NCBI RefSeq assembly: GCF_000737765.1
Contig: NZ_JPRI01000002.1
Span: forward strand, 124,001-188,000
From: Chryseobacterium vrystaatense
Lineage (GTDB): Bacteria > Bacteroidota > Bacteroidia > Flavobacteriales > Weeksellaceae
DNA: 64,000 nt
Direction: 5' to 3'
Shown one piece after another: positions 25,575 through 32,797 of the stretch (position 1 is its first letter; every line of letters begins with the position of its first letter). The position numbers and the translations under genes were made by a program. The notes under the pieces are model-generated. The model did not search any database, was not told the origin of the DNA, and worked only from the letters and a program-made list of their open reading frames with translations.

Positions 25575-25847
25575 CTATAAATCTTGTTCTGGAACTATCG
25601 CATCCAGTGCATTGAGAAAAATTCCTACATATAGGATTTCATTTAGAAATTGCATTCCAGATTTCATTTCTTCGATTGATTCATTTTTAAAATCAGAAAA
25701 ATTTTTAAGTGGATTTAAGTCTTTCCATTTTTTAAAATCCCGGACAATATCAGATTTGAGATTATTAACCTTTTCTCTAAATTGAACCTCTAAACCTTCT
25801 GATTTGTAGTGCTTTTCTGTTTCTGATTTGATTGAGTCTATATTCAT
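25575..25847 (-). CDS. Small phage protein of unknown function
   Basis: A 90-residue helical, charged protein starting at the ATG at 25847 (MNIDSIKSETEKHYKSEG); an upstream start at 25886 would add a poor hydrophobic leader. It overlaps the end of the upstream gene by 71 nt in another frame. Unknown family. Confidence 0.55.
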   Translation of the reverse strand: MNIDSIKSETEKHYKSEGLEVQFREKVNNLKSDIVRDFKKWKDLNPLKNFSDFKNESIEEMKSGMQFLNEILYVGIFLNALDAIVPEQDL

Positions 25848-26013
25848 GGTATACAGTATTAAATTTTTGAATTTTAGAGATAGCAAAGCGTGCTGATGCT
25901 TCTATAGTTTCCATTGCGCTGATAAATCTTTGTCCGGCTATTTCACCATTCCTAAAAGCGCTTATAAACTGCCATCTAAATTTTAGTTTTTTACGATGTT
26001 TTTTACTTGACAT
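25777..26013 (-). CDS. Small basic phage protein
   Basis: A 78-residue protein with very high Lys/Arg content (MSSKKHRKKLKFRWQF; IRNRKALQIRRFRGSI), consistent with nucleic-acid binding. Its last 71 nt overlap the next gene in a different frame, which is unusual in this phage. Function unknown. Confidence 0.55.
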   Translation of the reverse strand: MSSKKHRKKLKFRWQFISAFRNGEIAGQRFISAMETIEASARFAISKIQKFNTVYHEYRLNQIRNRKALQIRRFRGSI

Positions 26014-26021
26014 GATTTCAA

Positions 26022-26360
26022 TTATTTAATTACTAATTGTTCTTCATCAAATTCAAAAGGCTCGATTGATAAAAGCAAAATCCCTTCTGATCCAGAGATA
26101 TTAAAAAACCCTTCCTTATTTTCAAATGCTTTTTGGCACTGAATCACCGGATCAAAAGAGCCCATAGTGGCAATCTGAAAACATTCCAAGGCATACTTCT
26201 TTAATACTTCCAATACAGGATCATTATTTTTATCATAATCCCACGAGTAAAATTCTAAAGTTATGTTTGCTGTTTCCTGAGTAAATTTTTCTGAGTCGAT
26301 TTGAAATACAGCTTCAGCTCTTCCAAAATCATATTCTATTGTGTGAGTTTCAATTGCCAT
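26022..26360 (-). CDS. DUF2528-like phage protein
   Basis: A 112-residue protein with the pattern I associate with DUF2528: EYDFGRAEAVFQIDSEKFT at the N-terminus, TLEFYSWDYDKNNDPVLEVLKKYA in the middle, and EGFFNISGSEGILLLSIEPFEF near the end (segments quoted separately). The family is common in Bacteroidota mobile elements and has no known function. Its start overlaps the upstream gene by 11 nt. Confidence 0.6.
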   Translation of the reverse strand: MAIETHTIEYDFGRAEAVFQIDSEKFTQETANITLEFYSWDYDKNNDPVLEVLKKYALECFQIATMGSFDPVIQCQKAFENKEGFFNISGSEGILLLSIEPFEFDEEQLVIK

Positions 26361-26658
26361 TATCTAATTCGTATTTAGTTTTTATTTCATATAAGTAAAA
26401 TGATATGCAATCAACACCGGTTAAACCAAAATCCCTATGGTTGGTTCCGTCTTCATACCAGGAAACATTCTTTGGATTGCATCTTCTATTTTCCTGATTG
26501 ATAAAAATTATTTGAGCAATAATATTTTCTTTAAAAGATCGAATATCTTTTTTGTCCAGTAGCATCCTATCGTTGGGGATTAATAAATCCTGAATGCTTT
26601 TTTCGAGTTTATTTTTCGCAGCATAAACGCTGCCGATGTACACTAAATATTTTTTCAT
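26350..26658 (-). CDS. Small phage protein of unknown function
   Basis: A 102-residue protein from the ATG at 26658 (MKKYLVYIGSVYAAKNKLEK), chosen because a longer version from 26712 would overlap the zinc-finger gene. It is mixed alpha/beta and starts with a strand-loop-helix resembling small nucleotide-binding folds, without a firm motif. Confidence 0.6.
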   Translation of the reverse strand: MKKYLVYIGSVYAAKNKLEKSIQDLLIPNDRMLLDKKDIRSFKENIIAQIIFINQENRRCNPKNVSWYEDGTNHRDFGLTGVDCISFYLYEIKTKYELDNGN

Positions 26659-26660
26659 TA

Positions 26661-26891
26661 CTATTTTTGTTTTGGAGTAAAAAGGACAGCCCCACACAAG
26701 GAACAATGCCAAGTCTGCCGAAGATCTTCTTCATTCCCACAATTACATTTTTTCCATATTTCGTGGTTGTGTTCTTTTAATAATTTATCAAATGAGACGT
26801 CCCCCCTCTTAGTCACCAATTCAGAAATGGAAAAATCTCTATAGGGTTTATTTTTATAGGAATTGATAAATGCCTGGATATCTTTATTCAT
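26661..26891 (-). CDS. Small zinc-finger phage protein
   Basis: A 76-residue protein whose C-terminal half has two Cys pairs, KKCNCGNEE and HCSLCGAVLF (about 48-71), a zinc-ribbon pattern. The N-terminal half is helical. Such small proteins often bind nucleic acid or host proteins early in infection; the target is unknown. Confidence 0.65.
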   Translation of the reverse strand: MNKDIQAFINSYKNKPYRDFSISELVTKRGDVSFDKLLKEHNHEIWKKCNCGNEEDLRQTWHCSLCGAVLFTPKQK

Positions 26892-26920
26892 ACTACAGTA
26901 TTTCTAAATTTTTAAAGAAA

Positions 26921-26946
26921 ACCCGACCAACCATCGCTGGCCGGGT
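26921..26946 (-). terminator. Terminator between tRNA-like gene and early operon
   Basis: On the minus strand ACCCGGCCA pairs with TGGTCGGGT (one G-U) around an 8-nt loop, then a T-rich run. It lies 42 nt after the tRNA-like 3' end and 30 nt before the zinc-finger gene, so it may end a leader transcript carrying the tRNA-like RNA. Confidence 0.75.
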
Positions 26947-26988
26947 AAAAACTAATCGCCATGAAAAACTCAAATTAACAGTGAGTAG

Positions 26989-27066
26989 TGGGAAAGACAG
27001 GATTCGAACCTGTATCTAATTACCTCTCAACCAAGAGGGGTGTCTACCAATTCCACCACTTTCCCA
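26989..27066 (-). tRNA. tRNA-like gene with abnormal anticodon arm
   Basis: On the minus strand a 7-bp acceptor stem GGGAAAG/CTTTCCC, a Leu-type D-arm GTGGAATTGGTAGACAC and a canonical T-arm ACAGG-TTCGAAT-CCTGT are all present. The anticodon stem CCTCT/AGAGG encloses only six bases (TGGTTG), or eight if the last pair opens, instead of seven, and the variable region is about 9-10 nt without a clear stem. No CCA is encoded. The isotype cannot be assigned. It is either a degenerate phage tRNA or an RNA with another use, such as a decoy or frameshift suppressor. Confidence 0.7.
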
Positions 27067-27206
27067 AATAAAAAGCACTTAAAGATCTTCTGTGCTGATT
27101 GAAATTCTCACGATTTTGAAGAAACATTTTGCTTTTGATTCCTTTTTTGAATTTCTTTCATAAAGTGCTTTAGTTTTTGCTTCTAAATATGAAGCGAAAG
27201 AAAAAT
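27067..27206. other. Gene-free stretch upstream of tRNA-like gene
   Basis: No protein gene is visible in these 140 bp. An inverted pair AAGCACTT (27073-27080) and AAGTGCTT (27164-27171) brackets most of the stretch and could form a long-range stem in an RNA made with the tRNA-like gene. Confidence 0.4.
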
Positions 27207-27752
27207 TTACAATAGACCTTCTATGTAGAGTTCTTTGGTCAATTGTTGTTTTGTTAAAAAGCCAAACTTTTGATATGTATTTGTTTTTAGTACATTGAAG
27301 GTTCCAACAGGTAAGCCAAGCCGATCAGCGATCGTTGAATTTTTGTCATTGGTACTTAATTCCTTTAAAAGATCTATTTCCTGATTTGAGATCTCTTTTC
27401 CTTTAAAGGCAATGGGCTTGCAAACAATATTTTCACCTTCACAATTACCTCTGTATTCACATTCACAATAATCATTAGAAATCTCATCAAAGGAAAAATC
27501 TGGCGTGAAATTTAAAGCTCCAAATCGGCATCTAGCAAGTGTTCTAAGCTTTACCTGTTTATTATCACCAAACCATTTAACCAGAATGACATTTAATTCT
27601 GTATCTTCATTTAGGATTTTTTCAAGCTCCTGATGTTCCTCTATATCTTCAAATTTTTTAATCGATCCTGATTCAATGACTAGAACGTCATTTTCGTGGT
27701 TAAAATATTCCTTGGATTGGTCGATCATCCCGGGATAGATTCTGATAGTCAT
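27207..27752 (-). CDS. Phage regulator: cysteine cluster plus LuxR-type HTH
   Basis: A 181-residue protein. The central region has a Cys cluster CECEYRGNCEGENIVCKP (about 92-109) that could bind zinc or an iron-sulphur centre. The C-terminus carries a LuxR/GerE-like HTH (EISNQEIDLLKELST, STIADRLGLPVGTFNVLKTN, continuing to about 172). It is placed second from the repressor at the head of the early block, a usual site for a lysis/lysogeny or late-gene activator. It is the best candidate in the window to recognise the TGCGTCACAA promoters, but this is inference. Confidence 0.72.
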   Translation of the reverse strand: MTIRIYPGMIDQSKEYFNHENDVLVIESGSIKKFEDIEEHQELEKILNEDTELNVILVKWFGDNKQVKLRTLARCRFGALNFTPDFSFDEISNDYCECEYRGNCEGENIVCKPIAFKGKEISNQEIDLLKELSTNDKNSTIADRLGLPVGTFNVLKTNTYQKFGFLTKQQLTKELYIEGLL

Positions 27753-27762
27753 AAGTCAATTT

Positions 27763-28023
27763 TTAATTATTCTGTTTTGCGTCTAAGTTTCTCTGTGCTA
27801 CGAGATATAGATAGCTAATAATGACAGCATTATTAATCCTATCTTTCTTTACTTTTCGTATATAATCCCTCATAAAACCTTGTTGGTTTTTAACATTCTC
27901 TGGCAACAAATCGTAAACTAATTTTGAATAAACCTTTGGAAGATTTGCATCTATAAAGTCAAATGTTTCATTTGTATTCGAATGAATATCAATAGGTATA
28001 TGAATTTTGTTTAAATTTGTCAT
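27763..28023 (-). CDS. First early phage gene, unknown function
   Basis: An 86-residue protein (LPENVKNQQGFMRDYIRKVKKDRIN in its centre) divergent from the repressor, with its start inside the operator region. Position equals that of cro/cII-type genes, but no HTH is evident. It may be an anti-repressor or small replication-control protein. Confidence 0.62.
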   Translation of the reverse strand: MTNLNKIHIPIDIHSNTNETFDFIDANLPKVYSKLVYDLLPENVKNQQGFMRDYIRKVKKDRINNAVIISYLYLVAQRNLDAKQNN

Positions 28024-28025
28024 CG

Positions 28026-28087
28026 TGTAATATATTACATCGCAAATGTAAACAAATTGTTTCTAATTATGAAACATTTTGTTTCAT
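28026..28087. promoter_or_regulatory. Repressor operator region
   Basis: The divergent region between the early gene and the repressor has three GTTTC/GAAAC half-sites: GTTTC at 28059, GAAAC at 28071, GTTTC at 28081. The last two form the perfect inverted repeat ATGAAACATTTTGTTTCAT (28069-28087). TGTAATATATTACA (28026-28039) is a separate perfect 14-bp palindrome next to the early start. Overlapping operators of this kind are typical of a phage switch. Confidence 0.65.
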
Positions 28088-28113
28088 AAAATTTACATTT
28101 TTTTTATAACTAT

Positions 28114-28404
28114 ATGGAAATCAGCGAGAAAATTAAACTGTTTTTTGAAACAAACCGTTTATCTAATTCAGAAATTGGAGAGGAATATGGAGCTACTAAG
28201 CAAAGTATAGGTAATTATATCAATGGGCGCAGAGAAATTCCTATTGATTTTCTTGTATGGTTAAAGAAGAAATTTCCGGAGATAGACTACAACAAGTTAT
28301 TCTCAGAAGACAATTCAAACGAGATCATTTTTAATGAAAATAATCCTTCAAAAGAATTAATCTTAAAAGAAATAGACAGCATTTTATCAAAGTATATAAA
28401 GTAA
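28114..28404 (+). CDS. Phage repressor, small XRE-family protein
   Basis: A 96-residue protein with an N-terminal HTH (NSEIGEEYGATKQSIGNYIN, about 19-38) and a short C-terminal tail, but no S24 peptidase domain. It is transcribed divergently from the early operon over the operator region and is the last gene before the strand pattern changes, so it is the likely lysogeny repressor. Absence of a peptidase domain means induction by RecA-stimulated self-cleavage is unlikely; an anti-repressor is expected. Confidence 0.82.
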   Translation: MEISEKIKLFFETNRLSNSEIGEEYGATKQSIGNYINGRREIPIDFLVWLKKKFPEIDYNKLFSEDNSNEIIFNENNPSKELILKEIDSILSKYIK

Positions 28405-28490
28405 AAAGACACGAAAACGACACGTATCTTTTAAAAGTAATTAATAATCAATCACTTGCCTCTTATTAGTGACAATGGTACTGGGTACAA

Positions 28491-28523
28491 AAATCCTCTG
28501 AAATCATAGATTTCAGAGGATTT
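28491..28523 (+). terminator. Terminator downstream of repressor
   Basis: Perfect 15-bp stem (28491-28505 with 28509-28523) containing CCTCTGAAATC/GATTTCAGAGG, loop ATA, then a T-rich run. The CCTCTGAAAT core is shared with host terminators near 35.7 and 50.0 kb, so this may already be host DNA. Confidence 0.88.
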
Positions 28524-28675
28524 TAATTTTTAGCAGATTAAAACGTCTGCTATTTGTATACTCAATTAACTCCAACTACAGTCTGCAAAAAAGTAAAACT
28601 TTGAACGTTAGGCTTTTAATTAGCAAAAAGCCAAAAAGTTTTATTTATTAATTTTTTAAATGATAATTCTTACCA

Positions 28676-28807
28676 TTATCTGGAAGATCCTTCAAACCAG
28701 CCATGATTCATATTGTTCCCGCTTACAAAAGAATTATCTTCTGCAATTTCAAAAACAATCGGTAAACTTCCCTGCTTTGGTAAAACTTCAGGCTTACCTT
28801 TAAGCAT
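28676..28807 (-). pseudogene. Possible gene fragment
   Basis: A 43-codon minus-strand frame (begins MLKGKPEVLPKQGSLPIVFE, contains NNMNHGWFEGSS) has natural amino-acid composition and looks like the end of a larger protein. No longer frame extends upstream, so it may be a decayed remnant. The opposite-strand frame here is not convincing. Confidence 0.3.
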
Positions 28808-28995
28808 TAAATTATATCTTCATATTTATTCTGAGAAGCATTCCGAAGGCATTAATAGTTCTGGAAATAAAAAATTAACTTCAGAACGAGTAATTTTTTA
28901 AATAAACATAATTTATGACTCGCAAATGATATTATTGCTTGCAAGAATAAACAAAAACTTATTGTAGTCTTTCCTAAAAATAGAAACATTTAATA

Positions 28996-29100
28996 ATGTA
29001 CTTTTTAGTCAGTAAAACTATAGCAAAGGACGAATTGTTGGAAACTCTTGCAGAAGAACAAAAAATCCTTACTTTTGGAAGTAAGGACAATATTGAATAA
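28996..29100 (+). CDS. Possible small protein or remnant
   Basis: A 34-codon frame beginning MYFLVSKTIAKDELLETLAE with ATG at 28996 and TAA at 29098-29100. Composition is protein-like, but there is no clear promoter and no recognised family. It could be a fragment left by rearrangement. Confidence 0.25.
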   Translation: MYFLVSKTIAKDELLETLAEEQKILTFGSKDNIE

Positions 29101-29239
29101 CTGACAATCATTTTTAACTCCTAACTGTCAGATCAGGTTGTGGCTATTACACAGTATTATAGGGAATATTTTTTTAAACCAATGTAACCAAATAGTGATC
29201 ATTATTGTCTTTATTATAATTAACCTCTAAATAAAGAAA

Positions 29240-30559
29240 GTGGAAAAGTCATTGCAAGCTATAAAAATCGTCTTATTGCTCCTTGCAGTATCAATTTCAC
29301 ATCTGTCAATCGCTCAAACATTACAAGGTCATTATGAAGGAGCCTTAACTCGAAATGGATCTGTTCAGTTAATTTCATTTGACTTTTGCAATGATAAAAC
29401 AACATATGATATACCTGAAATTGGTTATATAGATGTGAGCCCAGAAAAAATATCACAAGGTAAAGATACTTTGAATGTAAAAATATTCTATGGCGATTTC
29501 TATATTTTTTCAAACCCTAAAACAGGAGATCTAACCGGGGTAAGCAAGGATACAAAACCTGAAATAAGGATCCACCTGAAAAAAACAGAGGCAAAAGAAA
29601 AACCCTTTACAGAAGAAGAAATCAAATTTTCAAATGCAGGTATCTCGCTTGCAGGGGTTTTGTGCAAGCCTAAAAAAACTGATAAGCCTGTTCCATATGT
29701 TATTTTAGTACATCGATCCGGATGGGAAGACAGGAATACACCGTGGTATCATTCCCTGGCTTATATTCTGGCAAGTAAGGGAATAGGTGTTTTACTTTAT
29801 GATAAACGTGGTACTGGTAAATCAACAGGTAATTTTTCATTGGCTGATTTTAATGACTTTGCAGAAGATGCTGCCTCCGCCTTTAATTATCTGAAATCAC
29901 GATATGATCTGAATTATGCCGAAATAGGCTTCTTGGGTGCAAGCCAGGGCGGATGGATCGTGCCATTGGCCGCTAATAAAGTCTCCGATTGCAGCTTTGC
30001 CGTTTTAATCGTAGGCCCCGCAGTTTCTCTTTATGAACAGGATATTAACCGGGTTCAGTATACCTTGGCTGAGGAAGGTTACTCAAAAGAATCCATTCAT
30101 TCTGCAATTCATTATTCTGGACTTTTTTTTAAATATATTCAGAGTAATACTGCAAAAGACTGGGAAGCCCTAAATAAATATGCCTCTGAAATAAAAGACG
30201 AAAAATGGATTGATCAGCTAGATATTCCTCAATCGCAGACTGGAGACGATGTGATATGGTGGAGAAAAAACAAATATGATCCTAAAGAAGCTTTAAGTAC
30301 AATAAAATGTCCTGTATTAAGTATTTTGGGTGAGAAGGATGTATTGGTGCCACCCGCAGAGAACAAAAACAAAATGGAAACTTACCTGACAAAGGCAGGC
30401 GTGAAACACAAAATCATTACAATAAAAGGTTGCGGACACGACATGATCACACAAGGTAAGATGAATGGCAAAGAAGAAAAATGGCCCTATACCTATTGGC
30501 AATGGCAGAAACAGCCAGAAGAATTTGTCAGTTCAATCATTGAATTTATAAAAAAATAA
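29240..30559 (+). CDS. Secreted alpha/beta hydrolase
   Basis: A 439-residue protein with a signal peptide (residues 1-25, IVLLLLAVSISHLSIAQ). An N-terminal beta region to about 120 is followed by an alpha/beta hydrolase domain: oxyanion-side YVILVHRSGW, YDKRGTGKS, nucleophile elbow GASQGG (about 232-237), acid in GEKDVLVPP, His in GCGHDM. Length and layout match secreted dienelactone-hydrolase/S9-like esterases of flavobacteria. Substrate unknown. It starts with GTG; no better ATG lies near. Monocistronic. Confidence 0.85.
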   Translation: MEKSLQAIKIVLLLLAVSISHLSIAQTLQGHYEGALTRNGSVQLISFDFCNDKTTYDIPEIGYIDVSPEKISQGKDTLNVKIFYGDFYIFSNPKTGDLTGVSKDTKPEIRIHLKKTEAKEKPFTEEEIKFSNAGISLAGVLCKPKKTDKPVPYVILVHRSGWEDRNTPWYHSLAYILASKGIGVLLYDKRGTGKSTGNFSLADFNDFAEDAASAFNYLKSRYDLNYAEIGFLGASQGGWIVPLAANKVSDCSFAVLIVGPAVSLYEQDINRVQYTLAEEGYSKESIHSAIHYSGLFFKYIQSNTAKDWEALNKYASEIKDEKWIDQLDIPQSQTGDDVIWWRKNKYDPKEALSTIKCPVLSILGEKDVLVPPAENKNKMETYLTKAGVKHKIITIKGCGHDMITQGKMNGKEEKWPYTYWQWQKQPEEFVSSIIEFIKK

Positions 30560-30723
30560 ATATGAGCATCCTAATAAATAAAATCATTATTAAATCGGAG
30601 TAGCACATATTAATCTCAAAAAACAATGATAAAAATACGGTTTACCGTAAAAAAGTTTAGTTTTTAAAGGATAATTTGGAGATTAAAATTAGACGTCAGT
30701 TAAACAATTAATCTCAAAATACG

Positions 30724-31636
30724 ATGAAAAAACAATTTTTATGTGTAACCATTGCTGTTTTGGGTATGCAAACTTATTCCCAGACTTTACTCAGTGATAA
30801 TTTTGAAATCTATAATACGGGTCCGTTGGGCTCTCAGGGCGGCTGGCTGCAGAATGGCAGTGTAGGTACTAATGATGATTTCTCTGTTACAAATCTAGAC
30901 ACAGCCCATGGTAAATCTCTACATCTAACCTATGTAGGAGAAAATGTCTATGGTATTTATCAACCCATTGATTGGAATTCAAGAACAGGCGGAAATGATA
31001 TTCTGTCGATGGAATACGAAACATATCTTCCGAGCTACAGTCATTCCTTAATGCAGATTTTGGGTGCCGGAGGAGCTCAGATTCTTATTCGTTTATGGGC
31101 AGGAGAACCCCAATTTACAGTGGGAGGAGCGTCTTACACTTTGAATACTAATACTCCCTCAAATAACTGGTATAAGATAGCTTTTACATACAATGCGAAT
31201 GATGGGAATGCTTACATCAAGATTGGAAATAATTCATTCGGACCATTTACCAATACATCAGGAATAATTCCCGAACGTGCTTATTTTTTATCAAGAGGCG
31301 GAGATGATACCGGAGGGGGTGGCATTTGATAATATTTTGATTTCCGCCAAAAACACAACGACATTATCTACCGCAAACCTTTCGAAAATTAAATTTGGCA
31401 TCTATCCCAATCCTGCGGCAGATTTTATAACAGTTGAAGACTCTTCAAAAGGCAGTATGACAGAATTTACTTATAAAATATTCGATTATACCGGGAAATT
31501 AATATTAACTGGAACTTCAAAACCTGACCATAAAATTGACATTCAAAAATTATCCATAGGAAATTATATTCTTCAAATCGAAGACAGGGTAGGGAAAATA
31601 TCAACGGAAAAATTCACTAAAAACAGTGAATTATAA
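30724..31636 (+). pseudogene. T9SS-secreted protein gene broken by a frameshift
   Basis: The first frame (30724-31329) encodes a signal peptide (MKKQFLCVTIAVLGMQTYSQ) and a jelly-roll/LamG-like domain. It shifts within a GGAGGGGGTGG tract at 31312-31322 and stops. The second frame continues naturally with VAFDNILISAKN and a type IX sorting domain (KFGIYPNPAADFITVE to the C-terminus). Removing one G from the run of five (31315-31319) rejoins them into one protein of about 300 residues. Either a real mutation, phase variation at the G-tract, or a sequencing error. Without the sorting domain the product would not be exported by T9SS. Confidence 0.75.
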
Positions 31637-31720
31637 AGTCACGAAATACAATTATCAAATTAAACGAAGCAAAAGTTGTTATAAATATGCTTTGAGAGAG
31701 ATATAAAAACAATAATCCCT

Positions 31721-31948
31721 CTACACAACCCATTGTCGTTCTCCAAATCTTTTTTTCAATACATCATTTGACATTGATTTTCCTTTTTCAAAATATTCAT
31801 CTGCTTTATCATTTGTATTTCCCATCTTTTTTGACTTTGTAGATCCTTCAGCTGTGCTCAGTGATAAGATATAAAGAATGGTCATCAAAGCTGCATGTGC
31901 ACATCCAAAAAGGATTAATATCACGTCTATAATTGATAAAGTACCCAT
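31721..31948 (-). CDS. Small membrane protein
   Basis: A 75-residue protein starting at the ATG at 31948 (MGTLSIIDVILILFGCAHAA), with one or two hydrophobic segments in the first 35 residues and a polar Lys/Glu-rich tail ending FGERQWVV. Unknown family. It follows a four-helix membrane protein gene from which it is separated by a large hairpin. Confidence 0.6.
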   Translation of the reverse strand: MGTLSIIDVILILFGCAHAALMTILYILSLSTAEGSTKSKKMGNTNDKADEYFEKGKSMSNDVLKKRFGERQWVV

Positions 31949-31988
31949 GTTTATTTTTATAATTATGCTTTTCAAATAACCTTAAATT

Positions 31989-32045
31989 CATTGAGTTCCG
32001 GATTTTGCATAGGAATTATGAAATTTCAAAACCCAGAACTCAATG
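31989..32045 (-). terminator. Long hairpin between small membrane protein genes
   Basis: Arms CATTGAGTTC (31989-31998) and GAACTCAATG (32036-32045), extended inside by TTTTG/CAAAA, form a long stem between the genes at 32059 and 31948. Probably a terminator or a processing site; the T run is weak. Confidence 0.55.
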
Positions 32046-32058
32046 TATTTGCCTGCTT

Positions 32059-32574
32059 TTAGACAGAAGTTGCTTTTTTTAAGTATAGCTTATAACTCAT
32101 AAAAGCGCAGCCGGATGAAACCGCCAAACCGATCAATGCAATTAAAGCAATTGTTTTAGGGTTTACACCTGAATATTTACCTGCTTCAATATAGGGTGTT
32201 ATAATCCAAAGAATAAGTGATAAAGCAACAACCAGTACACTCACTTTAGTAACTATTTCTTTTTTCATAAAGGCAACAATAACCATGATGAATGCCAAGA
32301 ACGCTACTACCATTCCTAAAATCCCTGCTGTATCCACTTTCCATTTGGCAGGAACCTTTTCTAAAAGCTCTAAACTTTCTTTAGCTTGAGGGTCATCTAT
32401 CTTTGTAACATCAATTCCCTGTTTTTTTAAATCATCAATTTGCTTTTGTGCCTTTTCTACAATACTGTAATCATTTCCTCCCATCCGACTCTCAATATTT
32501 TTAGATAGAACTCCGGCACAGGCCCCACCCACTAAAAAGGATACAATCATAAAAATTAAAGTTAATACTCTCAT
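32059..32574 (-). CDS. Four-helix membrane protein of unknown function
   Basis: A 171-residue protein with four hydrophobic helices: residues 4-22, then a charged extracytoplasmic loop (about 25-80), then helices near 84-102, 109-126 and 142-163. No recognised family. It is probably an inner-membrane protein whose loop, rich in Lys, Asp and Gln, faces the periplasm. Confidence 0.65.
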   Translation of the reverse strand: MRVLTLIFMIVSFLVGGACAGVLSKNIESRMGGNDYSIVEKAQKQIDDLKKQGIDVTKIDDPQAKESLELLEKVPAKWKVDTAGILGMVVAFLAFIMVIVAFMKKEIVTKVSVLVVALSLILWIITPYIEAGKYSGVNPKTIALIALIGLAVSSGCAFMSYKLYLKKATSV

Positions 32575-32730
32575 AAATTTGTAGTTTAAATTAAATAATG
32601 GTTATTAATCATGAAATGCTTTACTAAAGCACGATCCAAAAATAAAATAAAAGTTTCTTGAGATGTAAGTGGATGAACATTCGTAAGGATTTGGAGGAAA
32701 TTTGTTTACCTTCAAAAACTGCTTACCAAA

Positions 32731-32770
32731 GAAAATCCCAAAATCCATATATCCGGATTTTGGGATTTTC
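32731..32770. terminator. Terminator after the LytTR/histidine kinase operon
   Basis: Perfect 16-bp stem (32731-32746 with 32755-32770; core ATCCCAAAATCC) with an 8-nt loop, 27 nt after the response-regulator stop, with T runs on both strands. It ends the minus-strand two-component operon. Confidence 0.9.
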
Positions 32771-32797
32771 AATTTGAAATATTTTAAATATTATTTT

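Larger units (their letters stand above)
1..28404. mobile_element. Prophage (left end outside window)
   Basis: Nearly all genes from 34 to 28023 are on the minus strand and tightly packed. They include a portal-like protein, S49 prohead protease, capsid, receptor-binding protein, N-acetylmuramidase, primase-helicase, C5 methyltransferase and a divergent HTH repressor at the right end. Module order is that of a temperate tailed phage. Terminase, tape measure and integrase are not seen, so the element must extend left of position 1. The right boundary is put just after the repressor because the strand pattern changes and host-type terminators begin there. No att repeat could be identified from one end alone. 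Confidence 0.93.
28524..29239. other. Gene-poor prophage-chromosome junction
   Basis: About 700 bp without a convincing full-length gene. It contains two short coding-like fragments described separately, is AT-rich, and probably is host intergenic or decayed DNA next to the integration site. No integrase remnant, tRNA or direct repeat was recognised. Confidence 0.5.

Noticed and set aside
1..28404. Mu-like transposable phage
   Set aside because: No transposase, MuB-like ATPase or Gam gene is seen, and the early region is of the primase-helicase/repressor kind.
28713..28901. 62-residue plus-strand frame in the junction
   Set aside because: The opposite strand has the more protein-like sequence; no promoter or family supports the plus-strand frame.
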